From assembly GCA_900319905.1 (NCBI GenBank), contig ONQB01000016.1, forward strand, positions 1-63,379: 63,379 nt of DNA, written 5' to 3'. Source of the DNA: an uncultured Prevotella sp. Lineage in GTDB: Bacteria; Bacteroidota; Bacteroidia; Bacteroidales; Bacteroidaceae. This document shows positions 17,720-26,545 of this stretch, one piece after another. The notes under the pieces are model-generated. The model ran no database searches. It was not told the DNA's origin and worked only from the letters and a program-made list of their open reading frames with translations. Each line of letters starts with the position of its first letter. Within the stretch, counting starts at the first letter, position 1. The position numbers were made by a program, and so were the translations under genes.

Positions 17720-19216
17720 ATGCAAAAAATCATCAACATCGAACAAGGGGTCGTGCGCATGCCTGCATGGCGCATGGCCGAACCTGTCAACTTCACCACA
17801 CTCGACGGCGAGCAGATAGCTATTGTCGGTCCCAACGGAGGCGGCAAGACGATGCTGGCCGACATCATCACAGGCCGACACCCGCTGCTGCTCCACGACC
17901 CGGAATACGACTTCTCGCCAAGCAAGAAGCCGATGGTGGCCGACAACATCAAGTATATCACGTTCCGCGATGCCTACGGCGGCGACAACGACCGCACCTA
18001 CTATCTGCAGCAACGGTGGAACCAGATGGAGATTGACGAGAACACGCCCACCGTGGGCACGAAGCTGCAACAGGCTTACGACATGGCCCTTACCACGGAA
18101 GGCCTCGACCGCGCACAACTCGACGCACAGCGCGACCGGCTCTACGACTTCTTCAAGATGAGGGTGCTGCTCGACAAGCCCATCATCCTGCTTTCCAGTG
18201 GCGAACTGCGCAAGCTCAAACTCACCGAGACACTGCTCACGCAACCACGAGTGCTCATCATGGACAATCCGTTTATCGGCCTCGATGCCGACACACGCCA
18301 GCAGTTGCGCGTGCTGCTCGGAGAGATAGCACAAAAGGGTCAACTGCAGCTCATCCTCATTCTCTCCAAGACCGACGACATACCACCGTTCATCACTCAT
18401 GTGGTAGAGGTGGACCACCGCATCGTACGGCCTAAGGTGACGCTTGACGAATATCTGGCCCACCGCCAGCCCATGCCCGACCACGTACTGAGCAAAGAGA
18501 CAGCAGAAGCCATTCTCAATCTGCCCTACAATCACAAGGAATATCACGCGCGAGAGGTGGCAAGGCTCAACAAGGTGAGCATACGCTATGGCAAGCGTAC
18601 CATCCTCAAAGACCTCGACTGGGTGGTGGGCAACGGCGAGCACTGGGCACTGAGCGGACAGAACGGTGCCGGAAAGTCGACATTGCTCAGTCTCATCTGT
18701 GCCGACAACCCACAGAGTTACGCCTGCGACATCACCCTCTTCGACATGCCACGAGGTACGGGCGAGAGCATCTGGGACATCAAACGACACATCGGTTACG
18801 TATCGCCGGAGATGCACCGCGCCTACCAGCGAGACATACCGGCACTGCGTATCGTGGCCAGCGGACTCAAGGACAGCGTGGGACTCTATGTCAAGCCCTC
18901 TGACGAAGAGATGGCCGCCTGCCGCTTCTGGATGGAAGTGTTCGGGCTCAAGGGGTTAGAAGACACCACGTTCCTCAAGCTCTCCAGCGGCGAACAACGG
19001 CTCGTGCTCTTGGCACGCGCCTTCGTCAAAGACCCGGAGCTGATTATCCTCGATGAACCGCTTCATGGTCTCGACAACCGCAACCGACAACTGGTGAAGG
19101 AGGTCATCGACACCTTTGTCAAACGGCACAACAAAACACTGATTATGGTCACGCACTACGCCAACGAGCTGCCGTCGTGCATCGACCACCACCTGCAGCT
19201 CGTCCGACACGATTAA
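17720..19216 (+). CDS. ModF/PhrA-like tandem ABC ATPase
   Basis: The protein has two ABC ATPase domains and no membrane segment. The first has Walker A GPNGGGKT (residues 37-44), signature LSSGELRKLKL and Walker B VLIMDNPFIGLD. The second has Walker A GQNGAGKST (about 313-321), signature LSSGEQRLVLL and Walker B LIILDEPLHGLD. This layout matches ModF/PhrA, a soluble protein linked with molybdate or photorepair genes in Enterobacteria, whose role is still unclear. ATG 17720 (MQKIINIEQGV) is preferred to an upstream frame-open ATG. The 5'-nucleotidase gene starts 7 bp after its stop. No permease partner is nearby. Confidence 0.85.
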   Translation: MQKIINIEQGVVRMPAWRMAEPVNFTTLDGEQIAIVGPNGGGKTMLADIITGRHPLLLHDPEYDFSPSKKPMVADNIKYITFRDAYGGDNDRTYYLQQRWNQMEIDENTPTVGTKLQQAYDMALTTEGLDRAQLDAQRDRLYDFFKMRVLLDKPIILLSSGELRKLKLTETLLTQPRVLIMDNPFIGLDADTRQQLRVLLGEIAQKGQLQLILILSKTDDIPPFITHVVEVDHRIVRPKVTLDEYLAHRQPMPDHVLSKETAEAILNLPYNHKEYHAREVARLNKVSIRYGKRTILKDLDWVVGNGEHWALSGQNGAGKSTLLSLICADNPQSYACDITLFDMPRGTGESIWDIKRHIGYVSPEMHRAYQRDIPALRIVASGLKDSVGLYVKPSDEEMAACRFWMEVFGLKGLEDTTFLKLSSGEQRLVLLARAFVKDPELIILDEPLHGLDNRNRQLVKEVIDTFVKRHNKTLIMVTHYANELPSCIDHHLQLVRHD

Positions 19217-19223
19217 TCCCGTC

Positions 19224-21005
19224 ATGAAACTATCTTTATTTTGTCTCACTGCCATCATGCTCTGGCCGTTAGCCTCCCACTCCACCACTTCAAAGCCACA
19301 GCGCCGTGCCACACAAACCATGGAACTGCGCGTCGTGGAAACGAGTGACGTGCACGGCAGCTTCTTTCCCTACGATTTTCTCAACCGACGGCCCAAGGCA
19401 GGCAGCATGGCACGCGTGAGCAGCTATGTCAACAGCCTCAGAAAACAGTACGGCGACCGTCTGCTGCTGCTCGACAACGGTGACATCTTGCAAGGACAGC
19501 CGTTGAGCTACTTCTCCAACTACATCGACACCACCGACATGAACATCGCGGCGCAAGTCATCAACTACATGCGCTACGACGCTGAGACCATCGGCAATCA
19601 CGACGTGGAACCCGGCCACCAGGTCTACGACAAATGGGTGGGTGAGGTCAACTGTCCCGTACTCGGCGCCAACGTCATTGACACACGCAGCGGCCAACCC
19701 TATCTCAAGCCGTACGTCATGCTCAACCGCGGCGGCGTGCGCATCGCCGTGCTTGGCATGCTCACCCCCGCCATTCCCAACTGGCTCTCACAGGACATCT
19801 GGTCGGGACTGCGCTTCGACGAGATGGTGGCCACCGCACGCCACTGGATGAAAGTGATACGTGAGGAAGAGAAAGCTGATGTGGTCATCGGCTTGTTCCA
19901 CTCGGGAAAGGCTGGCGGCATCGTCACACCACAATATGAGGAAGATGCCTCCGAACACGTGGCACGCGATGTCCCCGGCTTCGACCTCGTGCTGTTCGGA
20001 CACGACCACACACGACACAATGACATCGTCGTCAACAGCGCTGGCAAGCGCGTGGTATGCCTCGATCCGGCCAATAACGCCATGTCGGTGGCCGACGCCA
20101 CCATACACCTGAGCCAGGAGAAGGGACAGTGGACGGTAGACAGTGTGGCAGGCAGTGTGAACAGCGTGACCAGCCAACCCATCGACGAAGCCTACCAACA
20201 GCATTTCAACGCATACATAAATAAGGTAAACGACTTCACCAACCAACAGATCGGAACCTTCAAGCATACACTGCGCACTGCTGACAGCTATTTCGGCAAC
20301 TCCGCCTTCAGCGACCTCATCCTCAACCTGCAACTGCAGATCACAGGAGCTGACATCGCCTTCAACGCACCGCTCACCTTCAACGACAGCATCAAGGCCG
20401 GACCCGTGTATATGAGCGATATGTTCAAACTCTACAAATACGAGAACAAGCTCTACGTCATGCGACTCACCGGCGAGGAGATACGCAAACACCTCGAGAT
20501 GAGCTACGACCTTTGGTTCAACACCATGAAGTCACCTGACGACCATCTGCTGCTCATCGACCGACAGACCTACGGCGACGCTCAGCGCATGGGATTCAAG
20601 AATTTCTCTTTCAACTTCGATTCTGCGGCAGGCATCGACTACACCGTCGACGTGACGAAGCCCAACGGACAAAAAGTCACCATCCTCCGCATGAGCAACG
20701 GTCAGCCTTTCGACGAGAAGAGATGGTACAAGGTGGCCATCAACAGCTACCGCGGCAACGGCGGCGGTGAACTGCTCACCAAGGGCGCCGGCATTCCAAA
20801 GGACAGTCTTAAAAGCCGCATCGTATGGCAGTCAGACCGGGATCAGCGCTACTATCTCATGCAGGAGATCAAACGGCTGAAAGTGCTCGACCCGAAGCCT
20901 AACCACAACTGGAAGGTCATTCCGGAAATATGGACACAGCCTGCCGCCAAGCGCGACTACGACTTGCTGTTCGGACAACGCAACGTGAGACGCAACGTGA
21001 AATAA
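19224..21005 (+). CDS. Secreted bifunctional 5'-nucleotidase / 2',3'-cyclic phosphodiesterase-like metallophosphatase
   Basis: This UshA/CpdB-like enzyme hydrolyses nucleotides outside the cytoplasm. A signal peptide covers about residues 1-21. The calcineurin-like domain shows the metal ligands in TSDVHGSFFP (Asp42, His44), LLDNGDILQG, GNHDVEPG and FGHDHTRHN. The C-terminal 5'-nucleotidase domain has GNSAFSDLILN near residue 355 and the NSYRGNGGGELLTKG segment for base binding. Length 593 aa is usual. It follows the ModF-like gene by 7 bp and precedes nudC by 7 bp, forming a plausible nucleotide-salvage operon (nucleotidase outside, NAD pyrophosphatase inside). Confidence 0.9.
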   Translation: MKLSLFCLTAIMLWPLASHSTTSKPQRRATQTMELRVVETSDVHGSFFPYDFLNRRPKAGSMARVSSYVNSLRKQYGDRLLLLDNGDILQGQPLSYFSNYIDTTDMNIAAQVINYMRYDAETIGNHDVEPGHQVYDKWVGEVNCPVLGANVIDTRSGQPYLKPYVMLNRGGVRIAVLGMLTPAIPNWLSQDIWSGLRFDEMVATARHWMKVIREEEKADVVIGLFHSGKAGGIVTPQYEEDASEHVARDVPGFDLVLFGHDHTRHNDIVVNSAGKRVVCLDPANNAMSVADATIHLSQEKGQWTVDSVAGSVNSVTSQPIDEAYQQHFNAYINKVNDFTNQQIGTFKHTLRTADSYFGNSAFSDLILNLQLQITGADIAFNAPLTFNDSIKAGPVYMSDMFKLYKYENKLYVMRLTGEEIRKHLEMSYDLWFNTMKSPDDHLLLIDRQTYGDAQRMGFKNFSFNFDSAAGIDYTVDVTKPNGQKVTILRMSNGQPFDEKRWYKVAINSYRGNGGGELLTKGAGIPKDSLKSRIVWQSDRDQRYYLMQEIKRLKVLDPKPNHNWKVIPEIWTQPAAKRDYDLLFGQRNVRRNVK

Positions 21006-21012
21006 TCAACCA

Positions 21013-21840
21013 ATGGACACGCAACATACTTATTACTTCATTTTCAGCAAAACCGACCTGCTGCTGCAGCGCCAGCCCGACGGTAGCCACACCGTGCCCT
21101 GCACGGCCGACATCCCCGTCAAGACTTTTGCCTGGACGCATGTCATGAACATCACACCGATGGACGACGGCACCCCTGTGAAGACCTTCAACATCGAGGA
21201 CCCGCAGCACATCGACATCTCAGACGAGGCCCTCCGTGAAGCAGGCTACGACTTCATCGGCCTGCGCGAGTCGTTCTATCACCTGCCTCTCGAGCTCTAC
21301 CTCAAAGCTGGTAAGTGCCAGGAGCTGCTCTACTGGGACCACAACACACAGTACTGCGGCGTGTGTGGTGCACCCATGCGCATGTCTACCGACATCTCTA
21401 AGAAATGCACGGAGTGTGGCAAGGAGGTGTGGCCCCAACTGGCAACCGCCATCATCGTACTTATACACAAGGGCGACGAAGTGTTGCTCGTGCACGCCCG
21501 CAACTTCAAGACCGACTTCTACGGACTGGTTGCCGGCTTCGTCGAAACAGGCGAAACTCTCGAGCAAGCTGTCAGGCGGGAGGTGATGGAAGAGACACAG
21601 CTCACCATCAAAAACCTCACCTACTTCGGTTCGCAGCCCTGGCCATACCCCTGCGGACTGATGGTGGGATTCATGGCTGAATATGAGTCGGGCGACATCC
21701 ACCTGCAACGGTCGGAACTGTCAAAGGGACAGTGGTTCCGCTACGACAACCTGCCTCGTATCCCGCAGAAACTGAGCATCGCACGCAAGATTATTGACAA
21801 ATGGCTCGCTGGCTACGGCATCGAAAGCAGCCAGAACTGA
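21013..21840 (+). CDS. nudC: NAD(+)/NADH diphosphatase NudC (RNA de-NADding family)
   Basis: NudC cleaves NAD(H) to NMN(H) and AMP and, in characterised members, removes NAD caps from RNA 5' ends. Four zinc-ribbon cysteines are present (Cys115, Cys118, Cys132, Cys135). The Nudix box runs from about residue 175 (GFVETGETLEQAVRREVMEE), and the family-diagnostic SQPWPYP follows at about 207-213. Length 275 aa is standard. It lies 7 bp after the 5'-nucleotidase gene. Confidence 0.95.
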   Translation: MDTQHTYYFIFSKTDLLLQRQPDGSHTVPCTADIPVKTFAWTHVMNITPMDDGTPVKTFNIEDPQHIDISDEALREAGYDFIGLRESFYHLPLELYLKAGKCQELLYWDHNTQYCGVCGAPMRMSTDISKKCTECGKEVWPQLATAIIVLIHKGDEVLLVHARNFKTDFYGLVAGFVETGETLEQAVRREVMEETQLTIKNLTYFGSQPWPYPCGLMVGFMAEYESGDIHLQRSELSKGQWFRYDNLPRIPQKLSIARKIIDKWLAGYGIESSQN

Positions 21841-21902
21841 TGACAGTCTGTTATCGTTTTGGTCAAAATCGAAGATAGAATAACAAAAACCACCATTCCC
21901 TC

Positions 21903-21933
21903 TTTGCCTTTCGATAGAAAAGCAGTACCTTTG
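21903..21933 (+). promoter_or_regulatory. Promoter of the AspT/YidE-type transporter gene
   Basis: TTTG (21903-21906), a 19-nt spacer and TACCTTTG (21926-21933) fit the Bacteroidetes consensus exactly. The ATG at 21954 is about 20 nt downstream. Confidence 0.8.
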
Positions 21934-21953
21934 CACATATATTTATAGTTAGT

Positions 21954-23645
21954 ATGGACTGGTTAATCAATCTTTTTACAACCCAAGACACCGTCGGACA
22001 CATCGTCCTGCTCTATGGCATCGTCATCGCCTGCGGTGTACTGCTGGGCAAAATAAAGTTCGGAGGCATCTCCCTGGGTGTAACCTTCGTGCTTTTCTGC
22101 GGTATTGTGGCCGGGCACTTCCACTTCACCGCCCCAACACCTATTCTTAACTTCATGCAGGACTTCGGTCTGATTCTCTTCGTGTTCTGCATCGGTCTGC
22201 AGGTAGGCCCGGGATTCTTCGAGAGTTTCAAAAAAGGAGGTGTAGCCCTCAATGGTCTGGCAACGACCATGATCTTCCTCAACATCCTCGTGATGTTCGG
22301 TTGCTACTACCTCTTCTTTGACACTTCCAACCCCACCAACCTACCGATGATGATCGGCACACTCTTTGGCGCCGTCACCAATACGCCGGGCCTGGGTGCA
22401 GCCAATGAGGCCCTCACCTCCATCTTCCCCGCCGGCAAGGTGCCGCAGATCGCCAATGGCTACGCATGCGCCTACCCGCTCGGCGTGCTCGGCATCATCG
22501 GAGCAACTATCCTCATACGCTTCATCACCAAGACGAAGCTGGAGGACGAGGAAGCCAAGCTCGACCAGGAAGAAGCCGCCAACCCCCACGCTAAACCGAC
22601 CCTGCTCACCCTGCAAGTAGGCAACGCTTATCTGGCCGGCCGCACGATGATGGAAGTGAGCGAGTTCCTCAACCGAGACATCGTGTGCACCCGACTCATG
22701 CACGACGGTAAGATCACCATCCCGCAACGCGACACAAAACTTGAACTGGGCGATGACGTATACATCGTCTGCGCCGAAGCTGACGCAGAAGCCGTCAAAG
22801 CCTTCATTGGACCGGAGACGAATGTGGAATGGGACACCAGCGACGACCAACCGATGGTATCAAAACGAATCATCGTCACTAACCCGAAGATGAACGGTAA
22901 GACTCTCGGCAAGATGCACTTCTCCAGCGTCTATGGCGTCAACGTGACTCGTATCTCCCGTCAGGGCATGGACCTCTTCGCCAGCCGCAACCACCACTTC
23001 CACGTAGGTGATAAGATCATGGTGGTAGGCCGTGAGGACAATGTCAACCGCGTGGCCGAACTCATGGGTAACTCCGCACGTAGCCTGAACGTGCCAAACA
23101 TTGCAACCATCTTCATCGGCATCGTCATCGGTATTCTCTTCGGTAGCATTCCCTTTGCTATCCCAGGCATGCCCGTTCCTTTGAAACTCGGCTTGGCAGG
23201 CGGACCGCTGATCATCGCCATCCTCATCGGCCGATTCGGCTACCGCATCAAACTGGTGACATACACTACAACATCCGCAAATATGATGTTACGTGAAATG
23301 GGCCTGGTACTCTTCCTCTCCAGCGTGGGCATCAAGGCTGGGGCAGGATTCGTAGAGACCGTGGTACAGGGCGACGGCCTGCTCTATGTGGGCACCGGCT
23401 TCCTCATCACCATCATTCCAATCCTCATCGTAGGCACAATCGCACGAATGAAGTTCAAGTTCAATTACTTCACCATCATGGGTATGATTGCCGGTACCTA
23501 CACCGATCCACCCGCACTGGCCTACGCCAATGCCAGTTGCTCAAAGGAAGCCCCGGCCATCGGCTATTCAACGGTCTACCCTTTGAGCATGTTCCTGCGC
23601 ATCTTCACCGCTCAGATCTGCGTGCTGTTCTTCTGCGCACCATAA
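21954..23645 (+). CDS. AspT/YidE-type membrane transporter with two RCK_C domains
   Basis: An inner-membrane protein of the aspartate:alanine exchanger (AAEx) superfamily. The duplicated layout is clear: about five membrane helices (residues 10-180, with FCIGLQVGPGFF), two cytosolic TrkA_C/RCK_C domains (about 215-290 and 300-375), then a second membrane half (385-560) with LFLSSVGIKAGAGF in the matching position and GTYTDPPALAYAN at the end. The substrate cannot be told; relatives move amino acids or dicarboxylates. It has its own promoter and ends before a tandem repeat and a perfect hairpin. Confidence 0.85.
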   Translation: MDWLINLFTTQDTVGHIVLLYGIVIACGVLLGKIKFGGISLGVTFVLFCGIVAGHFHFTAPTPILNFMQDFGLILFVFCIGLQVGPGFFESFKKGGVALNGLATTMIFLNILVMFGCYYLFFDTSNPTNLPMMIGTLFGAVTNTPGLGAANEALTSIFPAGKVPQIANGYACAYPLGVLGIIGATILIRFITKTKLEDEEAKLDQEEAANPHAKPTLLTLQVGNAYLAGRTMMEVSEFLNRDIVCTRLMHDGKITIPQRDTKLELGDDVYIVCAEADAEAVKAFIGPETNVEWDTSDDQPMVSKRIIVTNPKMNGKTLGKMHFSSVYGVNVTRISRQGMDLFASRNHHFHVGDKIMVVGREDNVNRVAELMGNSARSLNVPNIATIFIGIVIGILFGSIPFAIPGMPVPLKLGLAGGPLIIAILIGRFGYRIKLVTYTTTSANMMLREMGLVLFLSSVGIKAGAGFVETVVQGDGLLYVGTGFLITIIPILIVGTIARMKFKFNYFTIMGMIAGTYTDPPALAYANASCSKEAPAIGYSTVYPLSMFLRIFTAQICVLFFCAP

Positions 23646-23646
23646 G

Positions 23647-23730
23647 CATAAACTAAGAATAAGCTAAGAATAAGCTAAGAATAAGCTAAGAATAAGTTAA
23701 GAATAAGCTAAGCATAAACTAAGCATAACC
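23647..23730. repeat. Tandem 11-bp repeat (AAGAATAAGCT)
   Basis: About seven units of AAGAATAAGCT, with a few AAGCATAAACT variants at both ends, start directly after the transporter stop codon. They lie between the gene and its terminator hairpin and encode nothing. Confidence 0.85.
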
Positions 23731-23734
23731 ATTA

Positions 23735-23777
23735 GCAAGGGCCCCTCAAAAGCGTATCGCTTTTGAGGGGCCCTTGC
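23735..23777. terminator. Perfect 20-bp hairpin, likely bidirectional terminator
   Basis: Arms 23735-23754 and 23758-23777 are perfect complements (GCAAGGGCCCCTCAAAAGCG) around a TAT loop. It sits between convergent genes. There is no long T-tract, so termination strength is uncertain. A GCCTACC-type tandem array begins within 3 bp of its end. Confidence 0.75.
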
Positions 23778-23779
23778 TT

Positions 23780-23922
23780 CTCCTACCATTTCCTACTAAG
23801 CCTACCCTGCCTACCATCGCCTATCTCGCCTATCATCGCCTATCCTGCCTACCTTGCCTACCATCGCCTATCTCGCCTATCATCGCCTACCCTGCCTACC
23901 TTGCCTATCACTGCCTACTTGT
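23780..23922. repeat. GCCTACC-type tandem array 1
   Basis: A degenerate 9-10-bp repeat: CCTACCCTG, CCTACCATCG, CCTATCTCG, CCTATCATCG and so on, about 14 units. It fills the gap between the hairpin at 23735 and the stop codon of the minus-strand lipoprotein gene. Short reading frames through it are repeat artefacts. Confidence 0.85.
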
Positions 23923-24718
23923 TTACCTTCATCGACATGTGCCCATTAAAAGTCACTGACACATCTACAAGATAGCTGCTCAAACCATCATCCGGCGTCA
24001 CAAGCGAGGCTGTATAGTGGATACCACTATTGTCGCACTTGCTAAAGGTAAGGTCACTAAGAATGCTCTGCTTCAAGAAATCAGACGGCACGAGATGCGA
24101 AAACTGCTCCTTTCGGAAATCACCAGCAAAAAGCCGCTGCGCACCATGGTAGACATTAAAGTTGACGATATTATCGTAGTAGACATTGTCCACCTCCACA
24201 CCATCGTCATTATAAGAAGGCGTAATGACTTTATAGGTAGTGGGATTCACCTGCACATAACAATGATAACGCTCACCGTTATAGACAATGACCGTATCAC
24301 GTTTGATAAGCTTACCCTGGTTGAGCGCAGTAGGACGCTTGGTGGTAAAGAACGTGGCATCATCAGGATCCTCACTCTTGACACACTTCACCTCATCACC
24401 GTTCTGATTACGGAAGATGAAGAGACTGCGCGTCTGCTTGATGATGGGATACCGCACATCATTGGCGCCATGCAACACAAGCGTGTCTCCAAAGATTTGG
24501 AAATAAACAGGCTGTGACGTAGAATCAGGATAAAAGATCGTATCGCCTTGAGCTTTGAAGGCGACATCCTGTTCATCCTCATCCACCCAAATGCCCTGAA
24601 GCATCTGTTTGGCCACACTGTCTTCCTTTACAGTCTGCTGACTCTGCATCTTTTTCCGACAACCGGACATACTGATAATCAGCGACAACAGTAGCAGAAG
24701 ATATATAGACTTTCTCAT
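23915..24718 (-). CDS. Lipoprotein of unknown function (DUF4738-like)
   Basis: A lipoprotein signal ends at Cys20 (LSLIISMSGC), so the protein is probably anchored in the cell envelope. The mature part has a beta-rich region around KGIWVDEDE-like sequence (about residues 40-110) and a second domain to the end. It resembles the DUF4738 lipoproteins of Bacteroidota, but the assignment is from memory of family appearance and is tentative. A clear promoter lies upstream on the minus strand. The stop codon abuts a GCCTACC tandem array. Confidence 0.75.
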   Translation of the reverse strand: MRKSIYLLLLLSLIISMSGCRKKMQSQQTVKEDSVAKQMLQGIWVDEDEQDVAFKAQGDTIFYPDSTSQPVYFQIFGDTLVLHGANDVRYPIIKQTRSLFIFRNQNGDEVKCVKSEDPDDATFFTTKRPTALNQGKLIKRDTVIVYNGERYHCYVQVNPTTYKVITPSYNDDGVEVDNVYYDNIVNFNVYHGAQRLFAGDFRKEQFSHLVPSDFLKQSILSDLTFSKCDNSGIHYTASLVTPDDGLSSYLVDVSVTFNGHMSMKVNK

Positions 24719-24786
24719 ATAAATAGTTCTACCATTGCTGCTTCCACGCTCTCAAACTTTAGGTCACCAGGCGCTTTGCAACGGTA

Positions 24787-24817
24787 CAAAGATAACAAAC
24801 TATTTTATTATATGCAA
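24787..24817 (-). promoter_or_regulatory. Promoter for the lipoprotein gene
   Basis: On the minus strand TTG (24817-24815), 20 nt, TATCTTTG (24794-24787). The gene starts about 68 nt downstream at 24718. Confidence 0.65.
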
Positions 24818-24864
24818 CTGCTTGACCCTTTATTTTTAAATTTGAGAAAAATAGTAGGTTTTTG

Positions 24865-24895
24865 TTTGATGTTTCAGTTTGTTTTCTTAATTTTG
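24865..24895 (+). promoter_or_regulatory. Promoter for the HU/SPOR gene, giving a near-leaderless mRNA
   Basis: TTTG (24865-24868), a 19-nt spacer and TAATTTTG (24888-24895) match the consensus. The only plausible start codons, GTG 24901 or TTG 24910, lie just 5-14 nt beyond the -7 box, so the transcript would have almost no 5' leader. Confidence 0.7.
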
Positions 24896-24900
24896 CAAGA

Positions 24901-25941
24901 GTGATAGCATTGGATCGACATATAGAGATATTGCTGCTAAGCAATGACTGCGTCATTGTGCCAGGATTTGGTGGGTTCGTAGCCCACCATATTGATGCGC
25001 GCAAGGATGAGAGCGACGGGAGCTTCCTGCCGCCCATACGAAGTATTGGCTTCAACCAAAAGCTGACCATCAACGACTCGTTGTTGGCTCAGTCGTACGT
25101 GGAAGCCTATGACATCAGCTACCCCGAAGCCACGACCCGCATTGAAGGCGAGGTGTCGGAGTTGCAACAGCGCATTGAGAATGAAGGCAGCTACACCTTC
25201 AACGGCATTGGCACCATAACGGTCAACGATGAAGGTTACTACGAGTTCGCACCCTGTGAGGCCGGCATCCTGTCGCCCACTTTGTATGGACTTGACAGTT
25301 TTAAAATGCCCACACTGCAGGAGTTGCGTACCGCTCTCTTGGCCCAGACTCCCGAGCAGATCGTTACCGGCACTACGCAGAAAGAGGAAGCCAACGAGAC
25401 TTCCGTGGCAATGACAGCAGACAACGACCACACGTCAAACCATCGACTCGTTGCACTCTGGCGCAACCTCGCAGCTGCCTCTGTAGCGGTCATCGCCTTC
25501 CTGCTGTTTCCCTCTCCACTGGTCAACAACCAACAGATGAGCGAGAGCCGCATTGATACACACTTGCTTGACCGCATCATGCCTAAGGACATCACCACAG
25601 GGCAGGCCGAGGCATTGGCTGCTGTAAGGGAGAAGAGTGCCCGTCAGGAGACAGCCACAGTACAAAAGGCCAAAGCAGACAAGCAAGACGACACGCACAC
25701 TGCTGACCGCAAGAGCGGCTACGCTATCGTTTTGGCAAGCCGCGTGACGAAAGCTAATGCTAACACCTATGCAGTCCAATTGCGCCAGCGCGGCTATGAT
25801 AAAGTATACGTTTATACCAACGGCCGAAGCAATAAAGTGCTTTACGGCTGTTACGACAATGAGAGCGATGCACGATCCGCACTCAACCGCCTCAACGACA
25901 AGATTGAGTTTGAAGGTGCGTGGATTACGTTCGTGAAATAA
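24901..25941 (+). CDS. HU-CCDC81 / SPOR domain protein
   Basis: The N-terminal ~130 residues (RHIEILLLSNDCVIVPGFGGFVA ...) are the Bacteroidota HU-CCDC81 domain pair, a DNA-binding-like fold. A membrane segment follows at about residue 190 (AAASVAVIAFLLFP). A SPOR domain ends the protein (YAIVLASRVTKANANTYAVQL ... FEGAWITFVK), which in other proteins binds denuded peptidoglycan at division sites. The first 13 residues of the longest reading frame overlap the promoter, so GTG 24901 is taken as start; TTG 24910 is the alternative. An FHA-protein gene follows after 30 bp, probably co-transcribed. Confidence 0.8.
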   Translation: MIALDRHIEILLLSNDCVIVPGFGGFVAHHIDARKDESDGSFLPPIRSIGFNQKLTINDSLLAQSYVEAYDISYPEATTRIEGEVSELQQRIENEGSYTFNGIGTITVNDEGYYEFAPCEAGILSPTLYGLDSFKMPTLQELRTALLAQTPEQIVTGTTQKEEANETSVAMTADNDHTSNHRLVALWRNLAAASVAVIAFLLFPSPLVNNQQMSESRIDTHLLDRIMPKDITTGQAEALAAVREKSARQETATVQKAKADKQDDTHTADRKSGYAIVLASRVTKANANTYAVQLRQRGYDKVYVYTNGRSNKVLYGCYDNESDARSALNRLNDKIEFEGAWITFVK

Positions 25942-25971
25942 ACCACTGCTTGGAATAAACCTCTGTAGACA

Positions 25972-26496
25972 ATGAAACGCGTACGCTGTCCCAAATGCGA
26001 TACGTTCATCACATTTGATGAACAGAACTATCAAGAAGGTTCGTCACTTATCTTCCAATGTCCCAACTGCGGCAAGCAGTTTGGCATACGCATCGGTTCG
26101 TCAAAGATACGCCCGAAGCAGGACGACGAACGCCCCGAAGAGGAGGCAGCCGACAAAAGCGAGGGCTGTGGTGCCATCATGGTCATAGAGAACGACTATT
26201 GTTACAAGCAGGTTTTCCCCTTGCACATGGGTGACAACACCATCGGCCGCTACATGAAAGGCAACAACGTCACCATTCCCATCGAGACCGGAGACCTCAC
26301 GATGGACCTGCACCATTGCGTCATCAACGTCAGCCGCAACAAACGTGGAGAACTAAAGTTCGTGCTGCGTGATGGCCCCTCCAACCACGGGACCTTCCTA
26401 AACGGCGAGCGTATTGCCCCGCGCGAGCGCCGTAACCTCGACGACGGTGCGGTGTTCAACATCGGTGTCACCAGCATTATTCTTAAGAAGGGCTAG
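25972..26496 (+). CDS. Zinc-ribbon FHA domain protein
   Basis: The N-terminus is a small zinc ribbon of the MJ0042 type with Cys6, Cys9, Cys30 and Cys33. After an acidic linker an FHA domain occupies about residues 70-172, with NTIGRYMKGNNVTIPI in the first strands and GPSNHGTFLNGERI in the phosphothreonine-binding loop. FHA domains bind phosphothreonine peptides, so a role in Ser/Thr-kinase or envelope signalling is likely. No kinase gene is in the window. It lies 30 bp after the HU/SPOR gene. Confidence 0.85.
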   Translation: MKRVRCPKCDTFITFDEQNYQEGSSLIFQCPNCGKQFGIRIGSSKIRPKQDDERPEEEAADKSEGCGAIMVIENDYCYKQVFPLHMGDNTIGRYMKGNNVTIPIETGDLTMDLHHCVINVSRNKRGELKFVLRDGPSNHGTFLNGERIAPRERRNLDDGAVFNIGVTSIILKKG

Positions 26497-26545
26497 AAGT
26501 TATATAGAAGTTCAGAAGTTCCACCTTCCTTCAGTACTTCTGGGC
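26495..26545. repeat. Short fragment related to the GAAGTCC/ACTTC repeat family
   Basis: GAAGTTCAGAAGTTCC followed by TCAGTACTTCTGGGCATCAGAACTT forms a small imperfect hairpin. The words match the arms of the 150-bp elements, but the terminal GGGTGTATCA ends are missing. It lies between convergent genes. Confidence 0.5.

Noticed and set aside
17588-18817. A 409-codon minus-strand reading frame
   Set aside because: It is antisense to the ModF-like ATPase, whose Walker and signature motifs are intact on the plus strand.
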